Assembly (NCBI GenBank): GCA_034435955.1
Contig: DAOTWA010000031.1
Location: 4,410-68,409 of the forward strand
Direction: 5' to 3'
Length of the DNA: 64,000 bases
Source: DAOTWA01 sp034435955
Lineage (GTDB): Bacteria; Chloroflexota; Anaerolineae; Anaerolineales; Anaerolineaceae
In this document: in pieces, positions 28,581-37,432 of the stretch
Position numbering within the stretch: the first letter of the stretch is position 1
Layout of the letters: the number at the start of each line of letters is the position of its first letter
Position numbers and translations under genes: made by a program
The notes under the pieces: model-generated
The model's database searches: none
What the model was told of the DNA's origin: nothing
The model's input: the letters and a program-made list of their open reading frames with translations, nothing else

Positions 28581-30041
28581 TCAGCCGCGCGTCCAGCGCT
28601 CGATGACCACCTTTTTCTGGGTAAAGAAGTCGACCGCGTCGCTACTCTGGCCGTGCAGATCGCCAAAGAAGCTCTCTTTCCATCCACTGAAAGGGAAATA
28701 AGCGATGGGCTGAGCCACTCCCACGTTGATGCCAACGTTGCCCGCCTGCACCTCGTTGCGGAACTTGCGCGCAGCCGCGCCGCTCTGCGTGAGCAGGCAG
28801 GCCATGTTGCCGTAACGACCCCGGTTGACCAGATCGATGGCCTCTTCGACGCTGTCCACGTGCATCAGCCCCAGCACAGGTCCGAAAATCTCGGTTGAAG
28901 CCAGCTCCCCCTCGGGGGGCAAATTTGCCAGTACGGTTGGCCGGAGGAAATTGCCCCGCTCGTACCCGCGCACGACCGCATCCCGCCCGTCCACGAGGGG
29001 GACGGCGCCTTCAGCGATGCCGCGCTCGATCAACCCTTCCACACGCTGTTTGCTGGCCGGGGTGATCACCGGCCCCATCTGCACACCCTCGTCCAGTCCG
29101 AAGCCGACCACCCGCTCGCGGGCCGCGGCTGTGATCCTCTCGGCGAATGGTTTGCCGGCTTCCCCCACGGTCACGGTCAGCGAGACGGCCAGGCAGCGCT
29201 GGCCGGCGCAGCCGAAGGCGCTCTCCGCCACGATGTGGCTGGCCATCTCCAGATCAGCGTCCGGCAGGATCACGATCGGATTTTTGGCCCCGCCCTGGCA
29301 TTGCGCCCGCTTGCCATTGGCGCAGGCGCGGCCATAGATGTAACGCGCCACCGCTGTAGAACCCACGAAGCTCACCGAGCTGACCGCCGGATGGTCCAGC
29401 AGGGCGTCCACCGTCTCCCGCGCACCGTTGACCAGGTTGAGCACCCCCGGAGGCAGGTCTAGTTCCTCGATCAATTGAAAGACGCGCTGCATGGTCAGCG
29501 GCACGCGCTCGGACGGCTTGACCACATAGGTGTTCCCACAGGCGATCGCGTAGGGGAAGAACCAGAACGGGATCATACCCGGAAAATTGAATGGAAAGAT
29601 GCCGGCGCAGACCCCTACCGGCTGGCGCAGCAGGATCTCGTCGATCCCTGGAGCCACATCCTCCGAGACTCTCCCCTGAAGCAGGCTGGGGATGCCGCAG
29701 GCCACCTCCACGTTTTCGATCGCCCGTTGTAGCTCGCCGCGCGATTCCGCCAGCGTCTTACCGCACTCCAGGGTGATGGTGCGCGCCAGGTCCTCTTTCT
29801 CGCGCTCGAGCAGGCCTTTCAGCTTATACAGGTACTGCACGCGATCGCCCGGCGGCACCTTAGCCCATCCCTTCTGCGCCTTTGCCGCCGCCTGCACCGC
29901 CCGGTCCACCTCCTCGGTTGCGGAGAGTGGTACGCTGCCCAGCGTTTCCTGGGTGGCCGGGTTGACCACCGGGAGTCTTTCGGCGCCCTTCACCGGCCGC
30001 CATTCGCCGTTGATATAGTTCTTCACATCTATCACTGCCAT
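28581..30041 (-). CDS. mmsA: CoA-acylating methylmalonate-semialdehyde dehydrogenase
   Basis: 486 residues from the ATG at 30041 (GAGAGG upstream); an in-frame start at 30095 would overlap the lyase gene. It belongs to the aldehyde dehydrogenase superfamily. Features are IFPFNFPGMIPFWFFPYAIA, GSTAVARYIY, the active-site Cys in FGCAGQRCLAVS, and the C-terminal FPFSGWKESFFGDLHGQS typical of MmsA. The reaction is NAD+ and CoA with methylmalonate or malonate semialdehyde to propionyl- or acetyl-CoA and CO2. It is the last gene of the minus-strand acyl-CoA operon that starts near 35073. Confidence 0.9.
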   Translation of the reverse strand: MAVIDVKNYINGEWRPVKGAERLPVVNPATQETLGSVPLSATEEVDRAVQAAAKAQKGWAKVPPGDRVQYLYKLKGLLEREKEDLARTITLECGKTLAESRGELQRAIENVEVACGIPSLLQGRVSEDVAPGIDEILLRQPVGVCAGIFPFNFPGMIPFWFFPYAIACGNTYVVKPSERVPLTMQRVFQLIEELDLPPGVLNLVNGARETVDALLDHPAVSSVSFVGSTAVARYIYGRACANGKRAQCQGGAKNPIVILPDADLEMASHIVAESAFGCAGQRCLAVSLTVTVGEAGKPFAERITAAARERVVGFGLDEGVQMGPVITPASKQRVEGLIERGIAEGAVPLVDGRDAVVRGYERGNFLRPTVLANLPPEGELASTEIFGPVLGLMHVDSVEEAIDLVNRGRYGNMACLLTQSGAAARKFRNEVQAGNVGINVGVAQPIAYFPFSGWKESFFGDLHGQSSDAVDFFTQKKVVIERWTRG

Positions 30042-30052
30042 GTGATCCTCTC

Positions 30053-30928
30053 TCATTCGATCTTTCCGGCTGCGCGTGCCCGCTCCAGCACCCATTCCGC
30101 TGCTTTGACCACAGGCGCGTCCACCATTTTTCCGTCCAGGGTGAAAGCTCCGCGTCCCTCCCGCTGATAACGAGCGGCCGTCTCGACTACCCGTCTGGCC
30201 TGGGCAATCGCCTCGTCGCTGGGGGTGAACGCCTCCTGCACGATGGTAACCTGGTTGGGGTGGATAACCTGTTTGCCGCTGTAGGCCATGCGCGCGCCTT
30301 CCTCGGCCTCGGCTCGCAGGCCTTCCAGGTCGGTCAGATGCATGTACACCATATCGATGGCCTGCAGTCCGTAAGCCGCCGCGTGGATTACCGTGGCGCT
30401 GCGCGCATAGAAGATCTCCCGGCCTTCGCGTGTGCGCACTGCGCCGATGTCGCCGGCCAGGTCCTCCGCGCCGAAGATCAGCGCCTGCAGCCGGCTGTCC
30501 GCCTGGGCGATTTCGTTCAGGTTGACCACACCGCGCGCCGTCTCGATCAGCGCCAACAGAACGATCCCGCCAGGCGGCCAGCCCTGCTCGCGCTCCATGG
30601 CGGCGACCTGCTCGCTCACCCGGAGCACCTCCGCCGCATCGCCGACTTTGGGGATCACCAGGCCGTCCGGCCGGGCCGGCAGCACGGCGCGCAAATCTTC
30701 CTCCTGCATGCCGGTGCTTGCCGGATTGATGCGCACCAGCCGTTCCGCGCGCCCGAAATCCAGCCGGCGCAGGGCTTCGACGATCGTGGCGCGCGCCTGC
30801 GCCTTACGATCATAAGCCACCCCATCCTCGATATCCATGCAGATGCAGTCCACCCCGAGGGTGGTGGCCTTTTGAATCTTGTGCATATCATCGCCAGGCA
30901 TGTACAGCAATGCTCGTCGTGAACGCAT
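30053..30928 (-). CDS. CitE-like HpcH/HpaI family acyl-CoA lyase
   Basis: 291 residues, ATG preceded by AAGGAG. RRALLYMPGDDMHKIQKA and CICMDIEDGVAYDRKAQAR at the start, a LVRINPAS strand, LIETARGVVNL with the catalytic Glu, and FGAEDLAGDIGA mark the CitE/beta-methylmalyl-CoA lyase group. These enzymes cleave malyl-CoA, methylmalyl-CoA or citramalyl-CoA type esters using Mg2+. Together with the MaoC hydratase just upstream this suggests hydration of an unsaturated acyl-CoA followed by cleavage. The exact substrate is not determined. Confidence 0.85.
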   Translation of the reverse strand: MRSRRALLYMPGDDMHKIQKATTLGVDCICMDIEDGVAYDRKAQARATIVEALRRLDFGRAERLVRINPASTGMQEEDLRAVLPARPDGLVIPKVGDAAEVLRVSEQVAAMEREQGWPPGGIVLLALIETARGVVNLNEIAQADSRLQALIFGAEDLAGDIGAVRTREGREIFYARSATVIHAAAYGLQAIDMVYMHLTDLEGLRAEAEEGARMAYSGKQVIHPNQVTIVQEAFTPSDEAIAQARRVVETAARYQREGRGAFTLDGKMVDAPVVKAAEWVLERARAAGKIE

Positions 30929-30948
30929 GCTTGCTCCTTTTTAAGCCC

Positions 30949-31404
30949 TCAAACCTGCGGTCTTTTCAGAAACAGCACCGTGCGCTCCAGCTCAAGAACC
31001 ACCGTGCCGTCGGCCTTACGCCCGGTGTGCTTGAGCCGGACGATGCCCCGATCCGCGTGTGAGCGCGATTCGCGCTTCTCGAGCACATCGGTCTCCACAT
31101 AGAGGGTATCCCCGTGGAAGACCGGATTGGGATGCACGACCCGATCGTAACCCAGATTGGCCACCACCGTCCCTTCGGTCAACTCGCTCACCGTTAGGCC
31201 GACCACAAGGCCCATGGTGAAGATGCCATTGACGATGCGCCGCCCAAACTGCGTCTGGGCGGCGAAATCCTCATTCAGGTGAAGCGGCTGGGTGTTCATG
31301 GTCAGGGCGCAGAAAAGGGTGTTGTCCATCTCGGTCACCGTGCGACCCTGCGCATGACGGAAGTGGTCGCCGACATTTAAATCCTCGAAATATTTACCTG
31401 GCAT
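30949..31404 (-). CDS. MaoC-family acyl-CoA hydratase
   Basis: 151 residues, ATG preceded by GGAGG inside the end of the preceding gene. It has a hot-dog-fold hydratase layout. The hydratase-2 region contains the Asp/His type motif in LTMNTQPLHLNEDFAAQTQFG, and GDTLYVETDVLEKRES follows in the C-terminal half. Relatives include mesaconyl-CoA hydratase and R-specific enoyl-CoA hydratase. It probably supplies the hydroxyacyl-CoA cleaved by the CitE-like lyase 20 bases downstream. The inference rests on gene order. Confidence 0.82.
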   Translation of the reverse strand: MPGKYFEDLNVGDHFRHAQGRTVTEMDNTLFCALTMNTQPLHLNEDFAAQTQFGRRIVNGIFTMGLVVGLTVSELTEGTVVANLGYDRVVHPNPVFHGDTLYVETDVLEKRESRSHADRGIVRLKHTGRKADGTVVLELERTVLFLKRPQV

Positions 31405-31410
31405 GCGGTT

Positions 31411-31899
31411 CTATCCTCCAATCTCTGCCAGTATCTGATCTTTTTCCACGGTTTGCTCGTTCACCACGCGGAGATGGATGATCCGCCCGCTGACAGGCGC
31501 CTTGATGCGGATCTCCATCTTCATTGCCTCGAGCAGCATGAGCGTCTCCCCTTTTTCGACCCTCTCACCTTCGGTTGCCAGGATGGCGCTGACTTTAGCC
31601 GGCATGGGCGCCCGCACCGTTTCACCGCCGCCGGTTTCTCCTGCCGACCGGGCAGCGTGCGTTGAAGGGGACGCCAATTGGTAGGTGCAGCCGTCCAAAG
31701 CGATCCACCAACGACCGCCTTCGACCGCCCAGTACAGCCTGACCGGGCGACCGGCGAACAACAGGCTCAACTCCGCCGGGCGGGTGTCCAGCACCTCCAG
31801 CGGGTAGGTGCGCCCATCCACCTCCAAGCGGTAACCGTCCCCCCGTTGCTCGATAAATACCTCGTAAATCCGATCACCGGACTGATAACGGTAGCGCAT
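31411..31899 (-). CDS. biotin carboxyl carrier subunit of acyl-CoA carboxylase
   Basis: 162 residues. The C-terminal 75 residues form a biotinyl domain with the LLEAMKMEIRIKAPVSG motif, the Lys being biotinylated. The N-terminal part (YEVFIEQRGDGYRLEVDGRTYPLEV) resembles the linker domain between biotin carboxylase and carrier in methylcrotonoyl-CoA carboxylase alpha. An Ala/Ser/Gly linker joins them. It lies in the same frame as the upstream carboxylase subunit, separated only by a TGA and two codons, with a GAGG ribosome site. It carries CO2 between the two catalytic subunits. Confidence 0.88.
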   Translation of the reverse strand: MRYRYQSGDRIYEVFIEQRGDGYRLEVDGRTYPLEVLDTRPAELSLLFAGRPVRLYWAVEGGRWWIALDGCTYQLASPSTHAARSAGETGGGETVRAPMPAKVSAILATEGERVEKGETLMLLEAMKMEIRIKAPVSGRIIHLRVVNEQTVEKDQILAEIGG

Positions 31900-31905
31900 G
31901 TCGCC

Positions 31906-33426
31906 TCATCCTCTTCCCGCCGGGCTGCTCAAACGAAATCCGTTCGCCTGACGCCAGGGGCTGTAAGGGTCCCGCCCCTGAGGGAGGCGCCCGTCGCTGC
32001 TGCCATTGGAGCGAGATGGAAGGAGCTGGGTCAGGGCGGCCGCCGCCAGGACCTCGGGCGGCGGATCGCATTGCGGGGGCCGCCAGTCCTCGAATCGATC
32101 CTCGACCCAGGTGGTATACACCTCTCCTGCCTGGAAATTCGGCGTTGAGAGAACATCCTGAAGAAAGGCGCCGTTGTGGGTGACGCCCAAAAGCACCGTC
32201 TCTCTCAAAGCAGACAGCATTCTGCGGATGGCGGCGGGGCGGTCCTCAGCCCAGACGATGATCTTGGCGATCAGCGGGTCATACTGGATGGTGATCTCGT
32301 CCCCGCTGGCGTAACCCGAATCCACCCGCACCCCCGGGCCTTGCGGTTCAGCGAAATGCAGCAGCCGCCCGGTGGCGGGCAGGAAGTTGGTGGCGGGATC
32401 CTCGGCGTAGAGCCGGCATTGGATCGCGTGTCCGCGTTGGGTGAGCTCCTCCTGGCGGAAAGGCAGCGGCTCGCCGGCGGCGATGCGTATCTGCCATTGC
32501 ACCAGGTCCAGGCCGGCCACCAGTTCGGTGACCGGATGTTCGACCTGCAAACGGGTATTCATCTCCAGGAAATAAAACTCGCGCCGTTCTGGATCGACGA
32601 TGAACTCGACCGTGCCGGCGTTGCAGTAACCCACCGCCTGGGCCGCTGCCGCGGCCGCCGCGCCCATCCGTGCGCGCATTTCCGCATCCACAAACGGGGA
32701 GGGAGTCTCTTCGATGATCTTCTGGTGGCGGCGCTGGATCGAGCATTCGCGCTCGAACAGATGCAGGGTGCGGCCGTGCTGATCCGCCAGAACCTGGAAT
32801 TCGATGTGGCGCGCACGGGGCACATAGCGCTCCAGGATCAGGCGCTGGTCGCCAAAGGCGTTGAGCGCTTCGTGGCGCGCATCGGCGATGGCGTCCGGAA
32901 GGTCGGCGGTGCTGCGGGCCACGCGCATGCCCTTACCGCCTCCGCCGGCGGCCGCCTTGATCAGCACGGGAAAGCCAATCTCGACGGCTTTTCGCACCAG
33001 CGATGCTTCGTCATCCGCGCCCTGATAACCCGGCACGACCGGCACGCCGGCGGCCAGCATGCGTTCGCGTGCCCGACCCTTATCGCCCATGGCCTCGATG
33101 GCCTCAGCCGGCGGGCCGATGAAGACCAGGCCGGCGTCGCGAACCGCGCGGGCGAAGTCCGCATTCTCGGACAGGAAGCCATAACCGGGATGGATGGCCT
33201 CGGCCCCGGTTTCCCGCGCCGCCTGGAGGATGCGCTCAATAGACAGATAAGATTGACCGGCTTCAGCCGGTCCGATCAAGACCGCCTCGTCCGCCAGGCG
33301 TACGTGCGGCGCCCGCCGGTCGGCTTCCGAATATACCGAAACCGCGACGATGCCCATCTCCCGGCAGGCGCGGATGATGCGCACGGCGATCTCACCTCGA
33401 TTGGCGATCAATATTTTGCCAAACAT
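31906..33426 (-). CDS. biotin carboxylase subunit of acyl-CoA carboxylase
   Basis: 506 residues. It begins MFGKILIANRGEIAVRIIRACRE and shows the ATP-grasp GGGGKGMRVARS loop, FLEMNTRLQVEHPVTE and FAEPQGPGVRVDSGYA. These place it in the AccC/PccA/MccA group. It uses ATP and bicarbonate to carboxylate biotin. The C-terminus is about 50 residues longer than AccC and ends with a YSPWRQANGFRL stretch like the post-carboxylase linker of fused alpha subunits. A single stop codon then separates it, in frame, from the carrier gene. Confidence 0.9.
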   Translation of the reverse strand: MFGKILIANRGEIAVRIIRACREMGIVAVSVYSEADRRAPHVRLADEAVLIGPAEAGQSYLSIERILQAARETGAEAIHPGYGFLSENADFARAVRDAGLVFIGPPAEAIEAMGDKGRARERMLAAGVPVVPGYQGADDEASLVRKAVEIGFPVLIKAAAGGGGKGMRVARSTADLPDAIADARHEALNAFGDQRLILERYVPRARHIEFQVLADQHGRTLHLFERECSIQRRHQKIIEETPSPFVDAEMRARMGAAAAAAAQAVGYCNAGTVEFIVDPERREFYFLEMNTRLQVEHPVTELVAGLDLVQWQIRIAAGEPLPFRQEELTQRGHAIQCRLYAEDPATNFLPATGRLLHFAEPQGPGVRVDSGYASGDEITIQYDPLIAKIIVWAEDRPAAIRRMLSALRETVLLGVTHNGAFLQDVLSTPNFQAGEVYTTWVEDRFEDWRPPQCDPPPEVLAAAALTQLLPSRSNGSSDGRLPQGRDPYSPWRQANGFRLSSPAGRG

Positions 33427-33438
33427 ACCCTGTTGCCA

Positions 33439-35073
33439 TCACATGCGGAATACGCCATACCTGCCGGCCGAGCGCGGTGAATTCAACACCACCGAGAGGG
33501 CCAGCGCCAGCACCTGGCGCGTCTCGGCTGGATCGACAACGCCGTCGTCCCACAGACGCGCGGTGGAGTAGTAGGGGTGCCCGGCCCGTTCGTATTCCTC
33601 CAAAATTGGGCGCTTGAACTCCTCGGCCTGCTGGGGGGAAAGCGGCGGCTTGCCTTCGCGGGCGAGCTGGTCCTGCTTGACGGTCAGCAGCACATTGGCG
33701 GCCTGCTCGCCGCCCATGGCGCTGATGCGCGCATTCGGCCACATCCACAGGAAGCGCGGGTTGAACGCCCGCCCAGACATGGCGTAATTGCCGGCCCCGA
33801 ACGATCCGCCGATCAGCACAGTCAGCTTGGGCACGCTCACCGTGGAGACCGCATGCACCATCTTGGCTCCATCCTTGGCGATGCCGCCCGCCTCGTACTC
33901 CTTTCCGACCATGAAGCCGGTGATATTCTGTAAAAAGAGCAGCGGGATGCCGCGCTGCTCACACAGCTCGATGAAATGGGTGCCTTTCAGCGCGCTTTCG
34001 CTGAACAGCACGCCGTTGTTGCCCAGGATGCCCAGCGGGTAACCGTGGATGCGGGCAAAGCCGCACACCAGGGTGGTGCCGTAGCGGGCTTTGAATTCTC
34101 GGAAACGGCTGCCATCTACCAGACGGGCGATCACCTCGCGCACGTCGTAAGACTGGTGGAAGCTGGTCGGCAGGATGCCGTAAATATCGTCCGGCGGGTA
34201 GAGAGGCTCCTCGGGCGGCGTTACATCCAACCCATCGAGCCAGGTCGGGCCTGCGCTCGCGCCGGGCGGAGGCAGGGTTTCGATGATGCCGCGGCAGATT
34301 TCCAAGGCGTCGTCGTCATTCTCGGCGAAGTGATCGGCCACACCCGAGCGGCGGGTGTGCACGTCCGCCCCGCCCAGCTCTTCGGCGCTGACGTTTTCCC
34401 CGGTGGCCGCCCTGACCAGCGGCGGTCCGCCCAGGAAGATCGTGCCGGTACCTTTGACGATGATGGCCTCGTCGCTCATCGCCGGCACGTAGGCGCCCCC
34501 CGCTGTGCACATACCCATCACCACCGAGATCTGCGGGATGCCCTTGGCGCTCATGCGCGCCTGATTGTAGAAGATGCGCCCGAAATCGTCGGCGTCGGGA
34601 AAGACCTCATCCTGCATGGGCAGGTAGATGCCGCCTGAATCCACCAGGTAGACGCAGGGCAGGTAATTCTGCTCGGCGATCTCCTGGGCGCGCAAATGCT
34701 TCTTCATGGTGATGGGAAAGTATGTACCGGCTTTCACCGTGGCGTCGTTGGCCACGATCATCACCTCGCGGCCGGCTACCCGCCCGATGCCGGTGACCAA
34801 GCCGGCGCCAGGCGCCTGATCGCCATACATACCCCCTGCCGCCAGGGGGGACAGCTCCAGGAAGGGCGCGCCCGGATCGAGCAGACGCTCGATGCGCTCA
34901 CGCACGAACAGTTTGCCCTGGGCCTGGTGATGCGCCCGGTACTTGGCGCCACCACCCTGCCGCACCAGCTCGATGCGCCGGTGAAGGTCCTCCGCCAGGG
35001 CACGATGGTGTTCTCGATTTTTCACAAACTCGGGGTCGTTCACGTCGATAGAGGAATGTATGCTTTCCACCAA
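33439..35073 (-). CDS. acyl-CoA carboxylase carboxyltransferase (methylcrotonoyl-CoA carboxylase beta-like)
   Basis: 544 residues, TTG (35073) or GTG (35070) start after AAAGGGG. The protein is a crotonase-fold carboxyltransferase with GAPFLELSPLAAGGMYG, VANDATVKAGTYFPIT, NYLPCVYLVDSGG and MGMCTAGGAYVPAMSDEAI. These are the hallmarks of the 3-methylcrotonoyl-CoA or geranyl-CoA carboxylase beta subunit rather than propionyl-CoA carboxylase. It moves CO2 from biotin to the acyl-CoA. It is the first gene of a five-gene carboxylase/hydratase/lyase/dehydrogenase operon. Substrate specificity is not certain. Confidence 0.88.
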   Translation of the reverse strand: MVESIHSSIDVNDPEFVKNREHHRALAEDLHRRIELVRQGGGAKYRAHHQAQGKLFVRERIERLLDPGAPFLELSPLAAGGMYGDQAPGAGLVTGIGRVAGREVMIVANDATVKAGTYFPITMKKHLRAQEIAEQNYLPCVYLVDSGGIYLPMQDEVFPDADDFGRIFYNQARMSAKGIPQISVVMGMCTAGGAYVPAMSDEAIIVKGTGTIFLGGPPLVRAATGENVSAEELGGADVHTRRSGVADHFAENDDDALEICRGIIETLPPPGASAGPTWLDGLDVTPPEEPLYPPDDIYGILPTSFHQSYDVREVIARLVDGSRFREFKARYGTTLVCGFARIHGYPLGILGNNGVLFSESALKGTHFIELCEQRGIPLLFLQNITGFMVGKEYEAGGIAKDGAKMVHAVSTVSVPKLTVLIGGSFGAGNYAMSGRAFNPRFLWMWPNARISAMGGEQAANVLLTVKQDQLAREGKPPLSPQQAEEFKRPILEEYERAGHPYYSTARLWDDGVVDPAETRQVLALALSVVLNSPRSAGRYGVFRM

Positions 35074-35156
35074 TCCAACCCCTTTCCCCTATCTCAAACG
35101 TAGAAAAGCGCCATCCGGGGTTGCCGGCGCGAATAATAATAACAAATCATATTCGA

Positions 35157-35184
35157 ATTATAGCATTAAGGCGAGGGCTCTCAA
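35157..35184 (-). promoter_or_regulatory. promoter of the carboxylase operon
   Basis: On the minus strand TTGAGA (35179-35184) and a perfect TATAAT (35157-35162) with a 16-base spacer. The predicted leader is about 75 bases. It lies in the 310-base divergent region before the thiolase gene, which otherwise holds no gene I can support. Confidence 0.6.
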
Positions 35185-35350
35185 GAAAGATTTGCGCGGG
35201 TTCATCGCCCGGCAACCGTCAGGTGCCCCATGGATGGGTATTATGGGGTGCATGTGCCCTTCCTCTTCTTTGGTTCCAATGTTTCGTCCATATCACCACA
35301 ATTTGGAGTATTATTGTAGATATAGATTTCCATCCATCCTCCCATTTTTA

Positions 35351-35366
35351 GGAGCGTTTGCGCTCC
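35351..35366 (+). promoter_or_regulatory. hairpin in the thiolase leader
   Basis: GGAGCG and CGCTCC form a perfect 6-bp stem with a TTTG loop 17 bases before the thiolase start codon. It has no T-run, so it is a possible mRNA structure next to the ribosome site rather than a terminator. Confidence 0.4.
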
Positions 35367-35383
35367 TCTCCCGGAGGGAATTG

Positions 35384-36649
35384 ATGGCCACAACCAAATC
35401 GTTGTCACGCGGCGTCGCCGTCGTGGGCGCGGGCATGAGCAAGTTTGGCGTCCACAAGGATAAGTCCAGCCGCGACCTGTTCGTCGAAGCTTACCAGGCC
35501 ATGTCCGCCTCGGTGGATCGCGGCTTCGACCCGGCCGAGATCGAGGCGGTCTTCGTCGGCAACTATTCCAGTGAGTTTTTTGAGGGCCAAGGGCACATCG
35601 CTCCCATTCTCGCCGATGCAGTCGGGCTGGTGCCACTGCCGGCCACGCGCATCGAGGATGCCTGCGCCAGTAGTGGAGCAGCCATCCGCCAGGGGGTGAT
35701 GGCCATCGCCTCCGGCCTGCACGACCTGGTGCTGGTGGGCGGCGTCGAGCACATGACCTCCCTGAGCACGGCCCAGGTCACCGATGCCCTCTCAGCCGCC
35801 GGCGACATGGGCTTCGAGATGGCCTCCGGCTTCACGTTCCCGGGCATCTTTGCCGCCATGGCCAGCGCCTATATGCACCGCTATGGGATGGCCCCGGCGG
35901 ATCTGCACAGCATCACCCTGAAAAATCACGCCAACGGCGCGCTCAACCCAGAGGCTCATTTCACCCAGGCCATCAGCGACATCATGGCTGCGCGAATGGA
36001 GGCCGCCAAAAAGAACGGCAGCCCGTTGCCCGAATGGAAGGATGAGAATGCCTTCCTTGAGGACGAAGCAGCCAACCCCTTTGTGGCTTGGCCGCTGCGC
36101 CTGTTCGACTGCGCCCCCATCTCGGACGGCGCAGCCTGCCTGCTGCTGGCCTCGGCCGAACGGGCACGCGCCTTCACCGACGACCCGATCTACGTGATCG
36201 GATCGGGGCAGGCCTCGGATTATTCGCTGGCCAATCACACCGACCTGACCAACATGCGCGCCACCCGCCTGGCGGCTCTGGCGGCTTACGAGATGGCCGG
36301 TGTTTCACCCATGGACATCCGCCTGGCCGAGGTGCACGATTGCTTCACCATCGCCGAGATCATCGCCACCGAGGATCTGGGGTTTTTCGCGCCCGGCACG
36401 GGCTACCGCATGGCCGAGGACGGCGTCACCGCGCGGGACGGACCCCGGCCGGTCAACTCCTCCGGCGGGCTGAAATCCAAGGGGCATCCGGTCGGCGCGA
36501 CCGGCGTTGGCCAGGTGGTTGAGATCTGGAAGCAAATGCGCGGGGAGGCCGGTCCGCGCCAGGTGAAGGTCGACGTGCCCCTCGCGCTGGCTCACAATCT
36601 GGGCGGGACGGGCTCCTCCTGCGTGGTGCACATCTTCGAGCGCAGGTGA
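35384..36649 (+). CDS. thiolase-family acetyl-CoA acetyltransferase (SCP-x type)
   Basis: 421 residues from the ATG at 35384 (GGAGGG upstream). The frame extends back to 35060 but that part is non-homologous and precedes the ribosome site. The nucleophilic Cys lies in RIEDACASSGAAIRQG. EVHDCFTIAEI and LKSKGHPVGATGVGQ hold the His and second Cys regions of non-condensing SCP2-type thiolases. These partner with a zinc-ribbon OB-fold protein, which is exactly the next gene. It should cleave a 3-ketoacyl-CoA to acetyl- or propionyl-CoA plus a shortened acyl-CoA. Confidence 0.88.
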   Translation: MATTKSLSRGVAVVGAGMSKFGVHKDKSSRDLFVEAYQAMSASVDRGFDPAEIEAVFVGNYSSEFFEGQGHIAPILADAVGLVPLPATRIEDACASSGAAIRQGVMAIASGLHDLVLVGGVEHMTSLSTAQVTDALSAAGDMGFEMASGFTFPGIFAAMASAYMHRYGMAPADLHSITLKNHANGALNPEAHFTQAISDIMAARMEAAKKNGSPLPEWKDENAFLEDEAANPFVAWPLRLFDCAPISDGAACLLLASAERARAFTDDPIYVIGSGQASDYSLANHTDLTNMRATRLAALAAYEMAGVSPMDIRLAEVHDCFTIAEIIATEDLGFFAPGTGYRMAEDGVTARDGPRPVNSSGGLKSKGHPVGATGVGQVVEIWKQMRGEAGPRQVKVDVPLALAHNLGGTGSSCVVHIFERR

Positions 36650-36654
36650 ACGCC

Positions 36655-37071
36655 ATGGAAACCGCGCCGTTCAACCTGGCCTCGTTTTACGACTTCCTGC
36701 GACAGAAGAGACTGATGGGGACCCGCTGCACCTCCTGCGGTCGGGTCTGGCTGCCCCCGCGCGCGATCTGCGCGCAGTGCCGCGTCAGCCGCATGGAGTG
36801 GATCGAGCTGCCCGGAAATGGGAGACTGGTCGCCTTCACTTCGATTTACGTCGCCCCGTCGAAGTTGGCCGCTCAGGGGTATGACCGCCAGCACCCCTAC
36901 TGCGTGGGCGTTGTCGAGCTGGAGAACGGCGTGCGCGCCAGCGCGCGCATCCTGGGCGTGGACGCCGCCCACCCGGAGACCATCCGCATCGGCGCGCCGC
37001 TGCGGGTGGAATTCCCCTCAGGCGGACAGACAAATGAAGTCTTCCTCACCTTTAGAGCAATGGAACAATAG
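36655..37071 (+). CDS. zinc-ribbon OB-fold (DUF35) thiolase partner
   Basis: 138 residues from the ATG at 36655; a GTG at 36646 overlapping the thiolase stop (GTGA) is the alternative. A rubredoxin-like zinc ribbon is formed by CTSCGRVWLPPRAICAQC (residues 22-39), followed by an OB-fold with a YCVGVVELENGVRASARILG segment. DUF35 proteins bind SCP-type thiolases and related enzymes and are needed for their activity. Immediate adjacency supports a two-subunit thiolase complex. Confidence 0.88.
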   Translation: METAPFNLASFYDFLRQKRLMGTRCTSCGRVWLPPRAICAQCRVSRMEWIELPGNGRLVAFTSIYVAPSKLAAQGYDRQHPYCVGVVELENGVRASARILGVDAAHPETIRIGAPLRVEFPSGGQTNEVFLTFRAMEQ

Positions 37072-37073
37072 AT

Positions 37074-37428
37074 AGACCTCCGAAGTCTCGATGATTTGAG
37101 CGAAATCATCCTTTTTTCCAGTTTCGCCCACCTTGCTTAGACTTCGGAGGTCTGGTCCCTTTGAAGAGACTTCCGAAGTCCATGATAAGAAAGTTTGAAT
37201 TGAAAAAGGCTGCGTTTCGCCGTTAAACCGCGAGACTTCGGAGGTCGAGTAAACAGACCTCCGAAGTCTCTTTGATTTGAGCCAAATCATCCTTTTTCCA
37301 GTTTCGCCCACCTTACTTGGACTTCGGAGGTCTGGTCCCTTTTAGAGACTCCCGAAGTCCATGATAAGTGAGTTTGAATTGGAAAAGGCCGCGTTTCGCC
37401 GTTAAGCCGCGAGACTTCGGAAGTCGAG
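37074..37428. repeat. two tandem 181-bp repeats rich in dyads, between convergent genes
   Basis: Copy 1 starts at 37074 and copy 2 at 37255, with only a few substitutions. Each carries the 15-base inverted repeat AGACCTCCGAAGTCT / AGACTTCGGAGGTCT (copy 1 arms at 37074-37088 and 37139-37153), an internal hairpin GATGATTT-GAGCG-AAATCATC in copy 1, and two further acttcggaggtc-type elements. The array fills the whole gap between the DUF35 and ferredoxin genes, which converge on it. No coding potential was found. Confidence 0.9.
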
Positions 37429-37432
37429 AACC

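Noticed and set aside
35060..35383. N-terminal extension of the thiolase reading frame
   Set aside because: It precedes the ribosome site at 35371, has no family similarity and overlaps the start of the divergent carboxylase gene and its promoter.
37072..37432. CRISPR or coding sequence in the 181-bp repeats
   Set aside because: Repeat length and internal dyads do not fit CRISPR, and open frames through it are short and low quality.
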